The notes: generated by a model not told the origin, from the letters alone. Positions 1-7,964 are shown, numbered from the stretch's first letter. The stretch is DNA of 12,500 nucleotides from Stramonita haemastoma (GCA_030674155.1 CM060339.1:34740093-34752592), one strand, 5' to 3'. A program made the numbers and translations.

Positions 1-324
1 AGATTTCTTAACCTTAACAGGTACAGTATTTTCACAAACAATATTAACTACTGAGATATAAGCTGGCAAGGATTTCTGAATTAGCAAAAGAACATCACCT
101 GAATTCCTGCCTAAACGAGACAACCTTTTAGCAGGAGCAGCAACTTTAACAAAATCCTGAAAAATTCCACTATAATCAAATGAATCATCAATGAATGTTT
201 CTGTCAAACAAACAACGTCAAAAGTAGAAACATAATCAATGAAAGCGGTATTATTTAATTTACTGTACAAATTTTCAACATTGTAAACAAGGAAGTTCAA
301 AGTCCCAAGATGGTCCGGCCTGTC
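1..324 (-). CDS. Start of LINE ORF2: AP-endonuclease (EEP) domain, cut by the window edge
   Basis: The minus-strand frame is open for 108 codons from just after the ORF1 stop to the left edge. It starts DRPDHLGTLNFLVYNVENL and goes on through FDVVCLTETF and GRNSGDVLLLIQKSL. These match the N-terminal half of the endonuclease/exonuclease/phosphatase domain of L2/CR1-type non-LTR retrotransposons. The Asn of YNVENL and the Glu of LTETF sit where the catalytic Asn and metal-binding Glu lie in this family. In the family this domain nicks target DNA to prime reverse transcription, and the reverse transcriptase would lie beyond the edge. The frame is the same as ORF1 and is separated from it only by a TAG. 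There is no in-frame ATG before the first catalytic motif, so the natural start is unknown. The family assignment is secure; the exact clade is inferred. Confidence 0.85.
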
Positions 325-1902
325 CTATGGTGCGTTACGTGTTGACCGTGTTGACCGTCTGGGTCGCGTATTGTTGGCTGGGCACTTGTTGACAGGAGGG
401 GAAGAACGAGGGGACCAGGAGTGGTGCAAACCCGAACTGGACTGACTGCCACGTGCAGAATTCCGTCTTACGCCCCGTTGACCACGTGCAGTTGGTGCCG
501 TGACACTCTGACTGACCTCATTCAAGGGAAGGGAGGAATCCCCCTCCCCTCTTCTGCTTTCCTTGTTCCGGGCACGTGCTTTACCTGCTCTGTGGCTGTG
601 GCTGCCCAGCTTGGAACCAAGAGGGGAATCACCTCTTCCCCCTCCATCCTGCTGACCACGTGCTCTGCTGTTGTGATTGCTGTCACTGAAGCGATGTGGG
701 GAATCCCTGCTGTGGTGTCCACGTACCTCTGGCTGTTCAGGAGTCCTAGCTTTCCCAGCTTTTGCAGAGGCACTGGTATCCATGGATGTCCTTGTAGTGG
801 CTGCAGCTTCAGCATAGGTTTGTGGGCCAGGTTGTCTGGGCTCCACCACAAGCCTGCCTTTCTTAAAGTAGGCCACCTTGCCCTCCTTCTTAGCCTCTGA
901 CACTAAGCTTGCTTGCTTCTTCGTCAAGTCATTGGCAACCGTGACACCACTCTCTTTAAGCCTCCCCCTGAAGTCACGATTGGTGATGACAGCCATTTTG
1001 TCCTTCCATCGCTGGAAATTGACAATCAGAGGCTGTGGTTGTCCATCTCTACTTACACCTACTCTATGTGCTCTGGATATATCATCAGGAGTCCAGTGTC
1101 TTGGTCCTGCTCTGTTGAGGGTATCAGCTACCAGTCTGGCACAGGTGTCATAGCTCTCGAACTTCTGTGTCTGAGGGACACCAAACATTTTTAGATTGTC
1201 TCTTCTGGAGAAACTTTCTAGTTTTTCGTAAGTGTCTTCTAGTGTTTCCACTTTACTTTTCATTTTTTCAAAAGAGGAGGATAGATTCTGGATATCGGTC
1301 TTGTTTTCTGAGTAGCCACTGAAGAGAGTTTCGACGTCTTCTTGGGTTTCAATCAATGATGAGGTAAGAAGCTGGGTTTCTTTTTCTAAGTTTTCACACC
1401 TCTGACCTATTTTATCACATTTGGCTTTCACCTGCCCTATGTCGTTTCTGATGTTTGCCATGTCGCTCGCCATGGTGGACATGTTCTTTTCGATTGACTG
1501 CATCCTCCCTCCTAGAGACCTCAGCACCTCCAGGATCTGGGCACTGGCATCTGCTGTGACTCCAGGGACAGCAGAGTCAGCTGGAGCCTTAGAGGGGGGA
1601 CACAAGGTAGGGCTACGCCCATCATCCACATCTGTGCTGCTTGTTGATTGGGTATTGTTGTTTGTCTTTCCTTCCTTCCTAAGCTGACTGCTGTCTGTTG
1701 GGCCGGTGTTCAATTCCACATCTCCACAGCAGAGCAGGAAAGCGGCAACAAACACAATGAGGGCAACGTCCACTCTGTTTCTTACAGTCACAAGTCTTGT
1801 ACGCATTTTAAGTACGAATAAGACTCGCTTGGCCATAAAGTCCAGGTAAACTCCAAGGAAAAGGCCACACCTGACACGAAAACACACACTGCTCAGCGGC
1901 AT
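325..1902 (-). CDS. LINE ORF1 protein (L1 ORF1p / Transposase_22-like, L2/CR1-type element)
   Basis: An intact 525-residue ORF. Its first ATG has an A at -3 and is preceded by an in-frame TGA at 1915-1917; M23 and M33 are alternative starts. Order of parts: hydrophobic segment at about 44-59 (VDVALIVFVAAFLLCC); 2A-like GDVELNTGP at 60-68; polar Ser/Thr-rich linker 69-121; long heptad-like coiled coil 122-231; RRM-like region 232-310 starting RRDNLKMFG and including SRAHRVG and PLIVNF; C-terminal-like region 311-356 (VANDLTKKQ, AYFKKGRLVV); basic, Ser/Arg/Gly-rich tail 370-525. This is the architecture of trimeric LINE ORF1 proteins, which bind element RNA and act as nucleic-acid chaperones. 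The N-terminal signal-like/2A part is typical only of some invertebrate elements. With no frameshifts or stops, this copy is much younger than the other LINEs in the window. It ends in TAG directly before the endonuclease frame. Confidence 0.88.
   Translation of the reverse strand: MPLSSVCFRVRCGLFLGVYLDFMAKRVLFVLKMRTRLVTVRNRVDVALIVFVAAFLLCCGDVELNTGPTDSSQLRKEGKTNNNTQSTSSTDVDDGRSPTLCPPSKAPADSAVPGVTADASAQILEVLRSLGGRMQSIEKNMSTMASDMANIRNDIGQVKAKCDKIGQRCENLEKETQLLTSSLIETQEDVETLFSGYSENKTDIQNLSSSFEKMKSKVETLEDTYEKLESFSRRDNLKMFGVPQTQKFESYDTCARLVADTLNRAGPRHWTPDDISRAHRVGVSRDGQPQPLIVNFQRWKDKMAVITNRDFRGRLKESGVTVANDLTKKQASLVSEAKKEGKVAYFKKGRLVVEPRQPGPQTYAEAAATTRTSMDTSASAKAGKARTPEQPEVRGHHSRDSPHRFSDSNHNSRARGQQDGGGRGDSPLGSKLGSHSHRAGKARARNKESRRGEGDSSLPLNEVSQSVTAPTARGQRGVRRNSARGSQSSSGLHHSWSPRSSPPVNKCPANNTRPRRSTRSTRNAP
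1699..1806 (-). other. Signal-anchor-like segment followed by a 2A-like motif within ORF1
   Basis: Counting from M33 of ORF1, a short basic stretch (MRTRLVTVRNR) leads into the hydrophobic run VDVALIVFVAAFLLCC and then GDVELNTGP. In 2A sequences, a D-V/I-E-x-N-P-G-P core makes the ribosome skip the bond before the last proline. Here all core positions match except that the first proline is threonine (ACC, plus-strand 1705-1707). Many invertebrate non-LTR elements carry 2A-like motifs near the N-terminus, some doubling as signal peptides. Whether the NTGP form still works cannot be told from sequence; that proline is generally regarded as important. Confidence 0.7.
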
Positions 1903-2153
1903 GGTTACTGACAGTCACACAACACTTATGGCACCGTAATCAGCACACTGTCAGTCAGCACACTGTGTATGTAGCTACTATCAAGAAGTCTGATTGCACT
2001 CTTAATTAAGGTAAAATGCAAAAATATCAGGCAGCTTTAAAAAGATGCATTTTGCTGTTACAATGAGATCATTTCACCCCCCATTTAGGCAGGAGGGCGG
2101 GGGGAGGTAGTTCTAGTAGTTGAAGGCAGTCCAAGAATTTTAGCTCTTTTAAT

Positions 2154-2154
<1 letters not shown>
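1903..2154 (-). other. Upstream flank and probable 5' UTR of the LINE
   Basis: No ORF here. An in-frame TGA (1915-1917) lies five codons before the ORF1 ATG. The 11-mer CAGCACACTGT occurs twice with a 15-bp period (1941-1951 and 1956-1966). LINE 5' UTRs often carry internal promoters, but I see no recognisable promoter element. The 5' end of the element cannot be placed: the sequence becomes A/T-rich around 2000-2050 and then runs into the microsatellite, so part of this stretch may be host flank. Confidence 0.35.
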
Positions 2155-2211
<57 letters not shown>

Positions 2212-2241
2212 AGAGAGAGAGAGAGAGAGAGAAGAGAGAGA

Positions 2242-2310
<69 letters not shown>
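2155..2310 (+). repeat. Compound microsatellite (GA)n-(GACA)n
   Basis: A (GA)n tract runs over about 2155-2242 with a few interruptions (GGGG near 2209, GAAGAG near 2231). A near-perfect (GACA)n of about 17 units follows to 2310. On the minus strand it reads (TGTC)n then TTCTC, then (TC)n. ORFs across it are low-complexity artefacts. Confidence 0.97.
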
Positions 2311-2312
<2 letters not shown>

Positions 2313-2409
2313 GAATAGTGTACTTAGGCAAAGCGATTGAGATGGAGGAGGCTGATTGAAAGTATGAGGGGGTGAAAGGTTTAAAAATGGAGGAAGAACG
2401 TAGTGTATT

Positions 2410-2612
2410 GTATACCACTTTTACTCACACAGATTTCTCGTCCTAAAAATCGGCATGATCTCCCTGGGGAGAATCTGTCGCCACAAGAGCAGCGCCATCC
2501 TTTTATTTACGTGTCTGCAACTGCATTAACTTATTTCCCTATCAGAGTGGGTTCTTTCTGGGTTTTTTTCAGGAACACTTCTCTTGTTGCTGTGGGTTCT
2601 GTTAGGGTAAAA
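2410..2612 (-). mobile_element. SINE body and 3' end, family B copy 1
   Basis: On the minus strand this resembles the 3' half of the SINE at 6205-6625. Shared blocks include the CCCACRGCAACAA block, CACTCTGATA, GGCGCTGC.CTTGTGGCGAC and a GGAGA-rich segment. The ends also match: an AGAAATCTGTGTGA-like stretch followed by AGTGGTATACAATAC. There is no tRNA-like head of its own; it directly follows another SINE body at 2612-2845. The homology is seen by eye between the two copies. The molluscan-SINE assignment rests on recalled resemblance. Confidence 0.75.
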
Positions 2613-2845
2613 AGGGTTAAAGTGTTCCATAACCTGTGTGGTCATATGGAAGCGAGGCCTCAGATACCTCAGCTTCTCTAGGGACCAACATATTGAGGGC
2701 GGCGCCCATCTCCTCTCCCTCGCTGCTTTACTTTTCCTGACCCTAAAGAGGGCAGGTACCCATTTACAGCTGGGTGAACTCGGGGGACTGCACAGAAGCC
2801 AAGGCACGCAAACGGTCACCCATCCTACTGGTAACCACCCTTGAC
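2612..2845 (-). mobile_element. SINE-like repeat, family A
   Basis: The minus strand contains GAGTTCACCCAGCTGTAAAT followed by GGGTACCTGCCC, then GGAGATGGGCGCCGCCCTC, and ends in a TTTAACCCTTTTTACC-type sequence. This resembles a repeat common in gastropod genomes, in which a tRNA-like head precedes CACCCAGCTGTAAATGGGTACC. The head here is degenerate: box B is reduced to GAGTTCACCC and box A is not clear. The 3' end abuts family B copy 1 with no obvious target-site duplication. Confidence 0.55.
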
Positions 2846-3529
2846 GCTGCTTAGCATAGTTAGTTTTATCAAAGGAAAGTCAGTATCACTTTTGCACCTT
2901 TTGTCAGACTTATATTGATTTGACCTAATGTACGATTTTTCAATGCTTCTTCAACATTTTTCAAGCAAACTGTTTCAAATGCATCTACCTCACTTTCCAG
3001 GAGGTCAAATTCTCTATCTGGTACAAGTCAAACTGACTCACTTTGGTTACTGACTGAACATCATGACTGTCTGTCTGTCCCTTTTCATTCTTCTTGCCAA
3101 ATCGATTGAAGTCTGACAGGGATTTATCTCTTCTGCAACAGTTGGCTGTGATGCTTCTGTGGCCCTAAGAAATGCAATTGTTTGCCACCAGAAGCATTCT
3201 GAGAAGACATAGTTTCACCCCGTGTATCCACAGACTGACTTGTAAACCAATGTGACCAAGTTCTGTGATGTCTTTAATGGCAACAACTATGTCGTCATAA
3301 ACAAGCTTTTGGTTATTGTGACCCTGAATGTGTCATTGCAAAAATTGTGCAGAATAGAGCTTAGGCAAAGCATCAATCGTATCTGCCTACAAAGCAAAAG
3401 GTTGTTCTAGGCTGTTCCCAACATTGTAACCATGTCAGCACAACACTTTAACCATTCATTTTGCAAAAGTAGTTCTGCTGACCCGGCTTGTAGTCTGCCA
3501 ATCATTGCAAACTGCTCACAGAAGAGTGG
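2846..3529 (-). pseudogene. Unrecognised coding-like but broken sequence
   Basis: There is no intact gene. On the minus strand 2872-3021 is open for 50 codons (starting PDREFDLLESEVDAF and ending at TGA 2869-2871). Further upstream 3168-3332 is open for 55 codons (including YDDIVVAIKDITELGHIGLQ, ending at TAG 3165-3167), and upstream of the TGA at 3333-3335 the same frame continues as ADTIDALPKLYSAQFLQ. The residue mix looks protein-like rather than random, with stops and shifts between blocks. I do not recognise the family. It could be a decayed mobile element, a host pseudogene, or chance. Confidence 0.2.
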
Positions 3530-3645
3530 CCATGTATGCCTGTAAAAACAGATGACGAAGTTTACAAAATTGCATGCACACAGGGATTAGATATAGAAAA
3601 AAATACCCACACCATTACCTATTCCAGAAACCTTGAAATAAAACA
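3530..3645 (+). mobile_element. SINE-like fragment, family C (3' module)
   Basis: Aligns by eye with 6762-6871 on the same strand. Both have GATGACRAARTTTAYAAAAYT then GCATGYACAC, a GTAKAAAAAA-like stretch, CATTAyc and end in GAAATAAA. No tRNA-like head or box A/B is visible, so it is probably 5'-truncated. The tail is short here, while the second copy has a long tetranucleotide tail. Confidence 0.5.
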
Positions 3646-3744
3646 GCCATAGCAAACTGAAAAATGCACACTGTGGTCGTCAGAAGCTGAGGTCTGCTTT
3701 CTGAACAGAGCCTGGTAGTTGTTTCCAAATGGTTTTGTTGACCC

Positions 3745-4075
3745 CTGAGATTGGCGTGATAGCTGAGCAGTTAAGACCTTTTGATTTCAAACCTATGGGT
3801 AAGGAGGTGGTGGGTTCAAATCTCGGTGGTGTCTTGTAAAGTAAACGTGGAACTTTTTACGATATCCCATATCAACTTCAAGTACAGACCTGCCAGTGCC
3901 TTCCTTCATTTCGTGTATATACACATGCAGAATATCAAGTGTGCACGTTAAAGATCCGTCCCTCATTTCATTGGTCGGTGGGTTACGGAATCTCGAAAGT
4001 AACTTGCATGCACCCTAAAGTATTCACAATGTTGAAAGTGGTAGATAGAGAAAGGAAGGAAGGAAGAAGAAGAAT
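3745..4075 (+). mobile_element. tRNA-derived SINE, family D
   Basis: The head has a box A (TAGCTGAGCAG, 3760-3770) and a good box B (GGTTCAAATCT, 3813-3823) at tRNA-like spacing, which together form an internal RNA polymerase III promoter. The body includes GTGCACGTTAAAGATCC and TCGGTGGGTTACGGAA then GCATGCACCC, resembling a widespread molluscan SINE. It ends in a purine tail (GGAAGGAAGGAAGAAGAAGAA). Retrotransposition would depend on a partner LINE. It is divergent and probably inactive. Confidence 0.72.
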
Positions 4076-5470
4076 TTGTAGGTCTACTGTGATTTTTTTC
4101 ACAACTATTTTGCAAAATTTAAATCTAAGTTTTTGCAGTCACTATTTATATAACTCACCAGACTTTAAAATATTTGCAAAATGTTTGGAACTGACGTGGG
4201 TGAAAACATTACAGTAGACAAATCATAAGTGGCAGACTGTTTTAAGGTACTGTTTTCTATTTTAGTATTTCAACTAGTGGACAATATGTTGCTTGAAAAC
4301 TTGTTAATGCAAATGTATTTTAAATAGACGTAGAATATGCTACAAAAATTCTTTTACAAATATATTTTAGCGATTTTTGTGAGTTGGAAACAGATCCATT
4401 TTATTTTATATAAGATAAGAACAAATAAATCAAGTGCATTTACTTGTATATGGATTGATGAATTCATTTACTCCATAGGAATTTTTCAGCTTCAAAATGA
4501 GAAGTTCATGCCATAAATAGTTTCAAATAGTATAATGTAAAGATTGATGCTGTCACTTCCTTTTACAAATCAGCATTTGCAAAACAAAGTATAGAAACAA
4601 TGTGAAAATACAAGATAAAATTTGCTCCAATACGTCTGCCTGTCTGAAGAGGCTGAACACTGTACTTATTGAGTCAAAACTCCTTTATGACAAGATTATA
4701 AGTGATCATGATTACTAAAAAACTGCACAAACTGGGATGAAAAACTCAATGTTCAAAAAATAACTGAAAAATTAGGTTTTGTACTTGCATAAAATTTATG
4801 ATTCTACAACGAAATAGTTTTCACTTAGGATATTTCATTGGTGTTTGAGGAGGCATGTTATGCTGAAAGAGGTGGATGTGACTGATAGTAATATCTGCAA
4901 TGATTGCAGTTGCACAGTACGTATTATCAGACATATGTTTTAGCAATATACAGTCACTCAGAGATTTTGGCAAGCACTAATTGAAGTGATGAGCGAAACA
5001 TGTCAACATGGGTTGAATCTGAACAAGAGCGAACCGCTGGTTATCCTTGCATGTGACAGAAATACAAGTATTGATGGCATCTCATTTCATTATATTACTT
5101 GCCACGTAATACACGTACCAGTGTAAGCTAAATAACAACATACCGGTACTTCATACGTGTATCAATGGATTGACATAGATATATCTGACTGGGATTATAT
5201 CTATCGTTTAATCAAAACAAAACAACTCATAATAAGCTAACTATTAACTTAACTCCAGATCAAGCTTTGTTCGGAGGAACTAGTTGAAGAAATCAGCATT
5301 TTAAAATCACTTTTGGTCTGTGGCCCTTTGAGAGGATGTCTAGATCTCGTGTAAACAAAATTTTGTTTTGATTTTTGCATTAAGAGTGTGTAAAAAACCA
5401 TAACTTTGTTTATATATCAAACTATACATAACATGCTTCTATCAAATTTAGTGCCCATTAGAGAGCTCTA
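4076..5470. other. AT-rich stretch without recognisable genes
   Basis: About 1.4 kb of A/T-rich sequence. No ORF with coding character, no SINE boxes and no repeat I recognise. The only notable structure is the 16-bp perfect palindrome at 5353-5368. It may be unique intergenic or intronic DNA or very old repeat. Confidence 0.6.
5353..5368. repeat. 16-bp perfect palindrome
   Basis: AAACAAAATTTTGTTT equals its own reverse complement. It has no spacer and is A/T-only apart from one C and one G. It could extrude as a small cruciform, but A/T-rich palindromes of this size also arise by chance. Confidence 0.6.
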
Positions 5471-5529
5471 AATTTGTCTGCCTGCCAGGGTGTCTGTTTA
5501 TCTTCCTTTGTCTTTCTATTTATCTCTCT

Positions 5530-5640
5530 GGCATTTGTCTCTGTCTGTCTGTCTGTCAGTCTGTCTGTCTGTCAGTCTATCTCTGTCTCTGTCTCTCTCT
5601 CACCCGCCGCGCCCCCACTCCCCCCCACCACACACACATT
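5530..5640 (+). repeat. Interrupted (TCTG)n-(TC)n microsatellite with a C-rich end
   Basis: TCTG/TCAG units at about 5538-5580 pass into (TCTC)n, then a C-rich segment (CACCCGCCGCGCCCCC and similar) and CACACACA. It is pyrimidine-rich from about 5475. ORFs reading VCLSVCLS here are artefacts. Confidence 0.9.
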
Positions 5641-6109
5641 ATTTGCCAATGCGTTTGTATTTTCATAATTGTGCAACATGAAAAACTTAAAGTAAGAAAG
5701 AAATGATTGAATGAAATGTTGTCTTTAGGTATACTTTTGCGTTGAAAATGACCAAGGGAGCTGTTCTTTCACTCTGTGCTCCTTCTCTCACTCGGTCACA
5801 TCATCTGATTCACCATTGGAGGGATCACTGAGTTTCTTCATTGTCAAATTACAGAGATTTTTACTTCCTTTTTCCCCCCAGATATCCACCCTTTTCACCG
5901 ATTTCCAACACATAGGATTTAGGAGTGCATGTTGCAGAATGGCTGAAGGGCAGGTGTCCTTTTTTTAAAACGTGTTTTGAGGTTTTCTTCCCAAGTGGAA
6001 ATATATCTGATTGGATTTGCATGACTTGACCTGTCTCCAAGCTGAAACTAGAACTAGTGTTTAACCAGACACTCAGGCAAGGTTTATGGAACCCTGCCTC
6101 TGTGTTTGA
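5641..6109. other. No recognisable gene or repeat
   Basis: About 470 bases. Open frames on either strand are short and lack coding character. A run of seven T (5960-5966) and a C-rich spot near 5875 are the only simple-sequence features. Confidence 0.5.
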
Positions 6110-6178
6110 GGACGGGATAGCTTGGGGGTCAGAGTGATGATGCGTTCGTGATCTGTTGACCCAGGTTTGAATCTTGTT
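6110..6178 (+). mobile_element. tRNA-like SINE head or tRNA-derived relic
   Basis: Begins GGACGGGATAGCTTGGGGG. Box A-like TAGCTTGGGGG is at 6118-6128 and a good box B (GGTTTGAATCT) at 6164-6174, spaced as in tRNAs. T-runs at 6204 and beyond could end a Pol III transcript. The GGACGGGATAGCT start is shared with the minus-strand head at 12403, so a common SINE family is likely. It does not fold convincingly as a functional tRNA. Confidence 0.55.
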
Positions 6179-6204
6179 CAAGAGGATTCTTTCTATGGAA
6201 TGAT

Positions 6205-6625
6205 TTTTTGATTTTTTTTGATTTTGTACCACTTAATGTCACAGCAATTTTATCTGCGTGAAATTCGGGCTGCTCTCCCCGGAGAGAGGTGCGTCGCCAC
6301 AAGTGCAGCGCCTACCCATTCTTTTCATTTTCCTGCATGCAGCTGTATTTGTTTCCTTATCAGAGTGGCTTTTTCTATAAAATCTGGCCAGGGTCAACCC
6401 CCTTGTTGCCGTGGGTTCTTTTACGTGCGCTAAATAGTGATGTGTAACACACGAGACCTCGGTTTATCGTCTCATCCGAAAGACTAGCGCCCAGACCAAA
6501 CCTGAGGGTCTAATGGATGGGGGACAAGTTTGGGGCCCAACGGGGTACAAACCACCGCACACTCCGACCCGGACTTTCTGCTTTCTAGGCAAGGCGCGTT
6601 ACCACCTAGACCACCGATTCACCGA
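6205..6625 (-). mobile_element. tRNA-derived SINE, family B copy 2 (near full length)
   Basis: Read on the minus strand, box A lies in TGGTCTAGGTGGTAACGCGC (plus-strand 6594-6613). A weakened box B (GGTTTGTACCCC) lies at 6542-6553. The conserved core TTCGGATGAGACGATAAACC comes next, then CACGTAAAAGAACCCACGGC, the GGCGCTGC.CTTGTGGCGACG block, and an A-rich tail with AAAATC units (6205-6230). Box A to box B spacing fits a tRNA-derived Pol III promoter. The structure matches a repeat I recall as abundant in molluscs. No clear target-site duplication is seen. Confidence 0.78.
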
Positions 6626-6639
6626 TCTAATTAACAGCA

Positions 6640-6957
6640 GTGCCAAATCCATTCTCACCAAAAGTCCTTCGGATGAGACTATAAACCGAGGTCCCGTTTC
6701 CGAACGCACGCAGAACATCTTACGCACATGTAAATCCTTTTCCGCTTTTCGGAATAATTTGCCATTGTGTGCTAGTAGGAACGGATGACAAAATTTATAA
6801 AACTGCATGTACACGAAGACTGGGTGTAAAAAAGCACATAAGTGCTTATTCATTATCCCCGAAATAAAGGAATAAATAAAGGAATAAATGAATAAATCAG
6901 TCAATCAATCAATCAATCAATCAGTCAATCAATAAATTAATCAATAAATCAATATAA
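6640..6957 (+). mobile_element. SINE family C copy, 5'-truncated, with tetranucleotide tail
   Basis: The core at 6668-6697 matches the core of the opposite-strand SINE (6451-6480) at 28 of 30 positions. A 3' module follows at 6762-6871, shared with 3530-3645, and then a long tail of AATA, AATG and TCAA units (6862-6957). No tRNA-like head is visible 5' of the core, so the copy is truncated or its head is highly diverged. Confidence 0.65.
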
Positions 6958-7162
6958 AATACCCTCAGTTAAACAAATCAGGTTAGTTTCGGTGTGGAAC
7001 CCGGGACTGTCTTGTAGCAATGCTATCAGTGAGACAGACAGGAAACGTTGGTTTTTGACTGGCACTCTCATGACTGGTTTAGAGACGTTTTTTCCCAGCC
7101 ACAACCTGTCATTGTTCTGCTAATAGGCAGCACGTGTGTGAGGCGCTGGTATGGGTTCTTAG
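6958..7162. other. Short gap with no assigned element
   Basis: It may include the decayed 3' end of the L2-like LINE that follows on the minus strand. A weak box-B-like GGGTTCCACACC (minus strand, near 7000) is not supported by a box A. Confidence 0.3.
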
Positions 7163-7755
7163 TCATCGGTAGGGGACTTGGCATTTGTTACAGAGGGTAT
7201 TGATCTTGTACTGCATTCCTTGTGCAACAGGTAGCCAGTGAAGAGATTGCAAGAGAGTAGTAGACGTGTTGGGATTTCTTCTTCCTGAGGACAAGTCGAG
7301 CTGCAGGGTTTTTAATACGTTGAAGGGAGTGGATGGATGATGCTGATACACCAGCTAAAAATGAATTACAGTTGTCCAGTCAAGAATGAATTAGAAATTT
7401 GACAAGCTTGGATGTTGGGTGAGCAGACAGATACTTGCCAATTGCACAAATACCCCAAAACTGATAGTCGCAGGACTGACAGGTCTGAGTGATACAGCTT
7501 TGCATAGAGAGTGTGTTTTCAATAACAACATCTAGATATTTTACAGAGGTGGACAGAGGACCTGAGGTGCTGCCAAAATCTATTAAATTTGTTGTGATGG
7601 AGGAGTTTATGCTAGGTCCCTACAAGCATGGCTTCTGTTTTATCAGCATTTAGTTGTAGCTTGTTCTGAATCATCCAGTTTTGAATATCTTGAAGACAAT
7701 ATGACATATTTGTCAAGAGGGAAGGCAGATTTTCAGGAGTTTTACTACCAGACAA
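7163..7755 (-). pseudogene. L2/CR1-type LINE reverse transcriptase, C-terminal part, broken
   Basis: Minus-strand translation gives, in order, ENLPSLLTNM, NKLQLNADKTEAMLVG then TAG, a frameshift into VKYLDVVIENTLSMQS, AIGKYLSAHPTSKLV, a TGA, LDNCNSFLAG, SLQRIKNPAARLVLRKKK and, after another frameshift, LLQSLHWLPVAQGMQYKIN. This is the thumb and post-RT region of an L2-like reverse transcriptase, just downstream of where the YADD box would lie; that box is not preserved. At least two stops and two frameshifts make it dead. It need not belong to the element at the left edge, which is intact and ends before its RT. Confidence 0.82.
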
Positions 7756-7964
7756 CCATCACATCAAGTTGAATCTAAAAAGCCGAAATATTCTCAAATA
7801 ACATTAGTCATTAAAGCTGAATAGCAGGAAAAAGTGACAGCTCTGAATATACAACATTAAGACACTTGCCAGTAAAATTTCATTTTGTCATAATACTGAT
7901 AGCATAAAAAGTCATGGTAATACAGAAAAAGCAGATACAGGCATAGATCACTATAGAATCTTGG

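Noticed and set aside
421..1687. Plus-strand ORFs and a short minus-strand ORF inside 325-1902
   Set aside because: They are shadows of the intact ORF1, which has clear domain structure.
2069..2418. Minus-strand ORFs of 80 and 89 codons
   Set aside because: They translate the (GA)n/(GACA)n microsatellite; Ser-Leu and Cys-Leu-Ser runs are not coding evidence.
5474..5681. Two plus-strand ORFs of about 64 codons
   Set aside because: Both run through the second microsatellite and its C-rich end.
6110..6178. A functional tRNA gene
   Set aside because: Boxes A and B are present, but the arms do not pair well and the start matches other SINE heads in the window.
6999..7050. Box-B-like GGGTTCCACACC on the minus strand
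   Set aside because: No box A at the right distance and no SINE body recognised.
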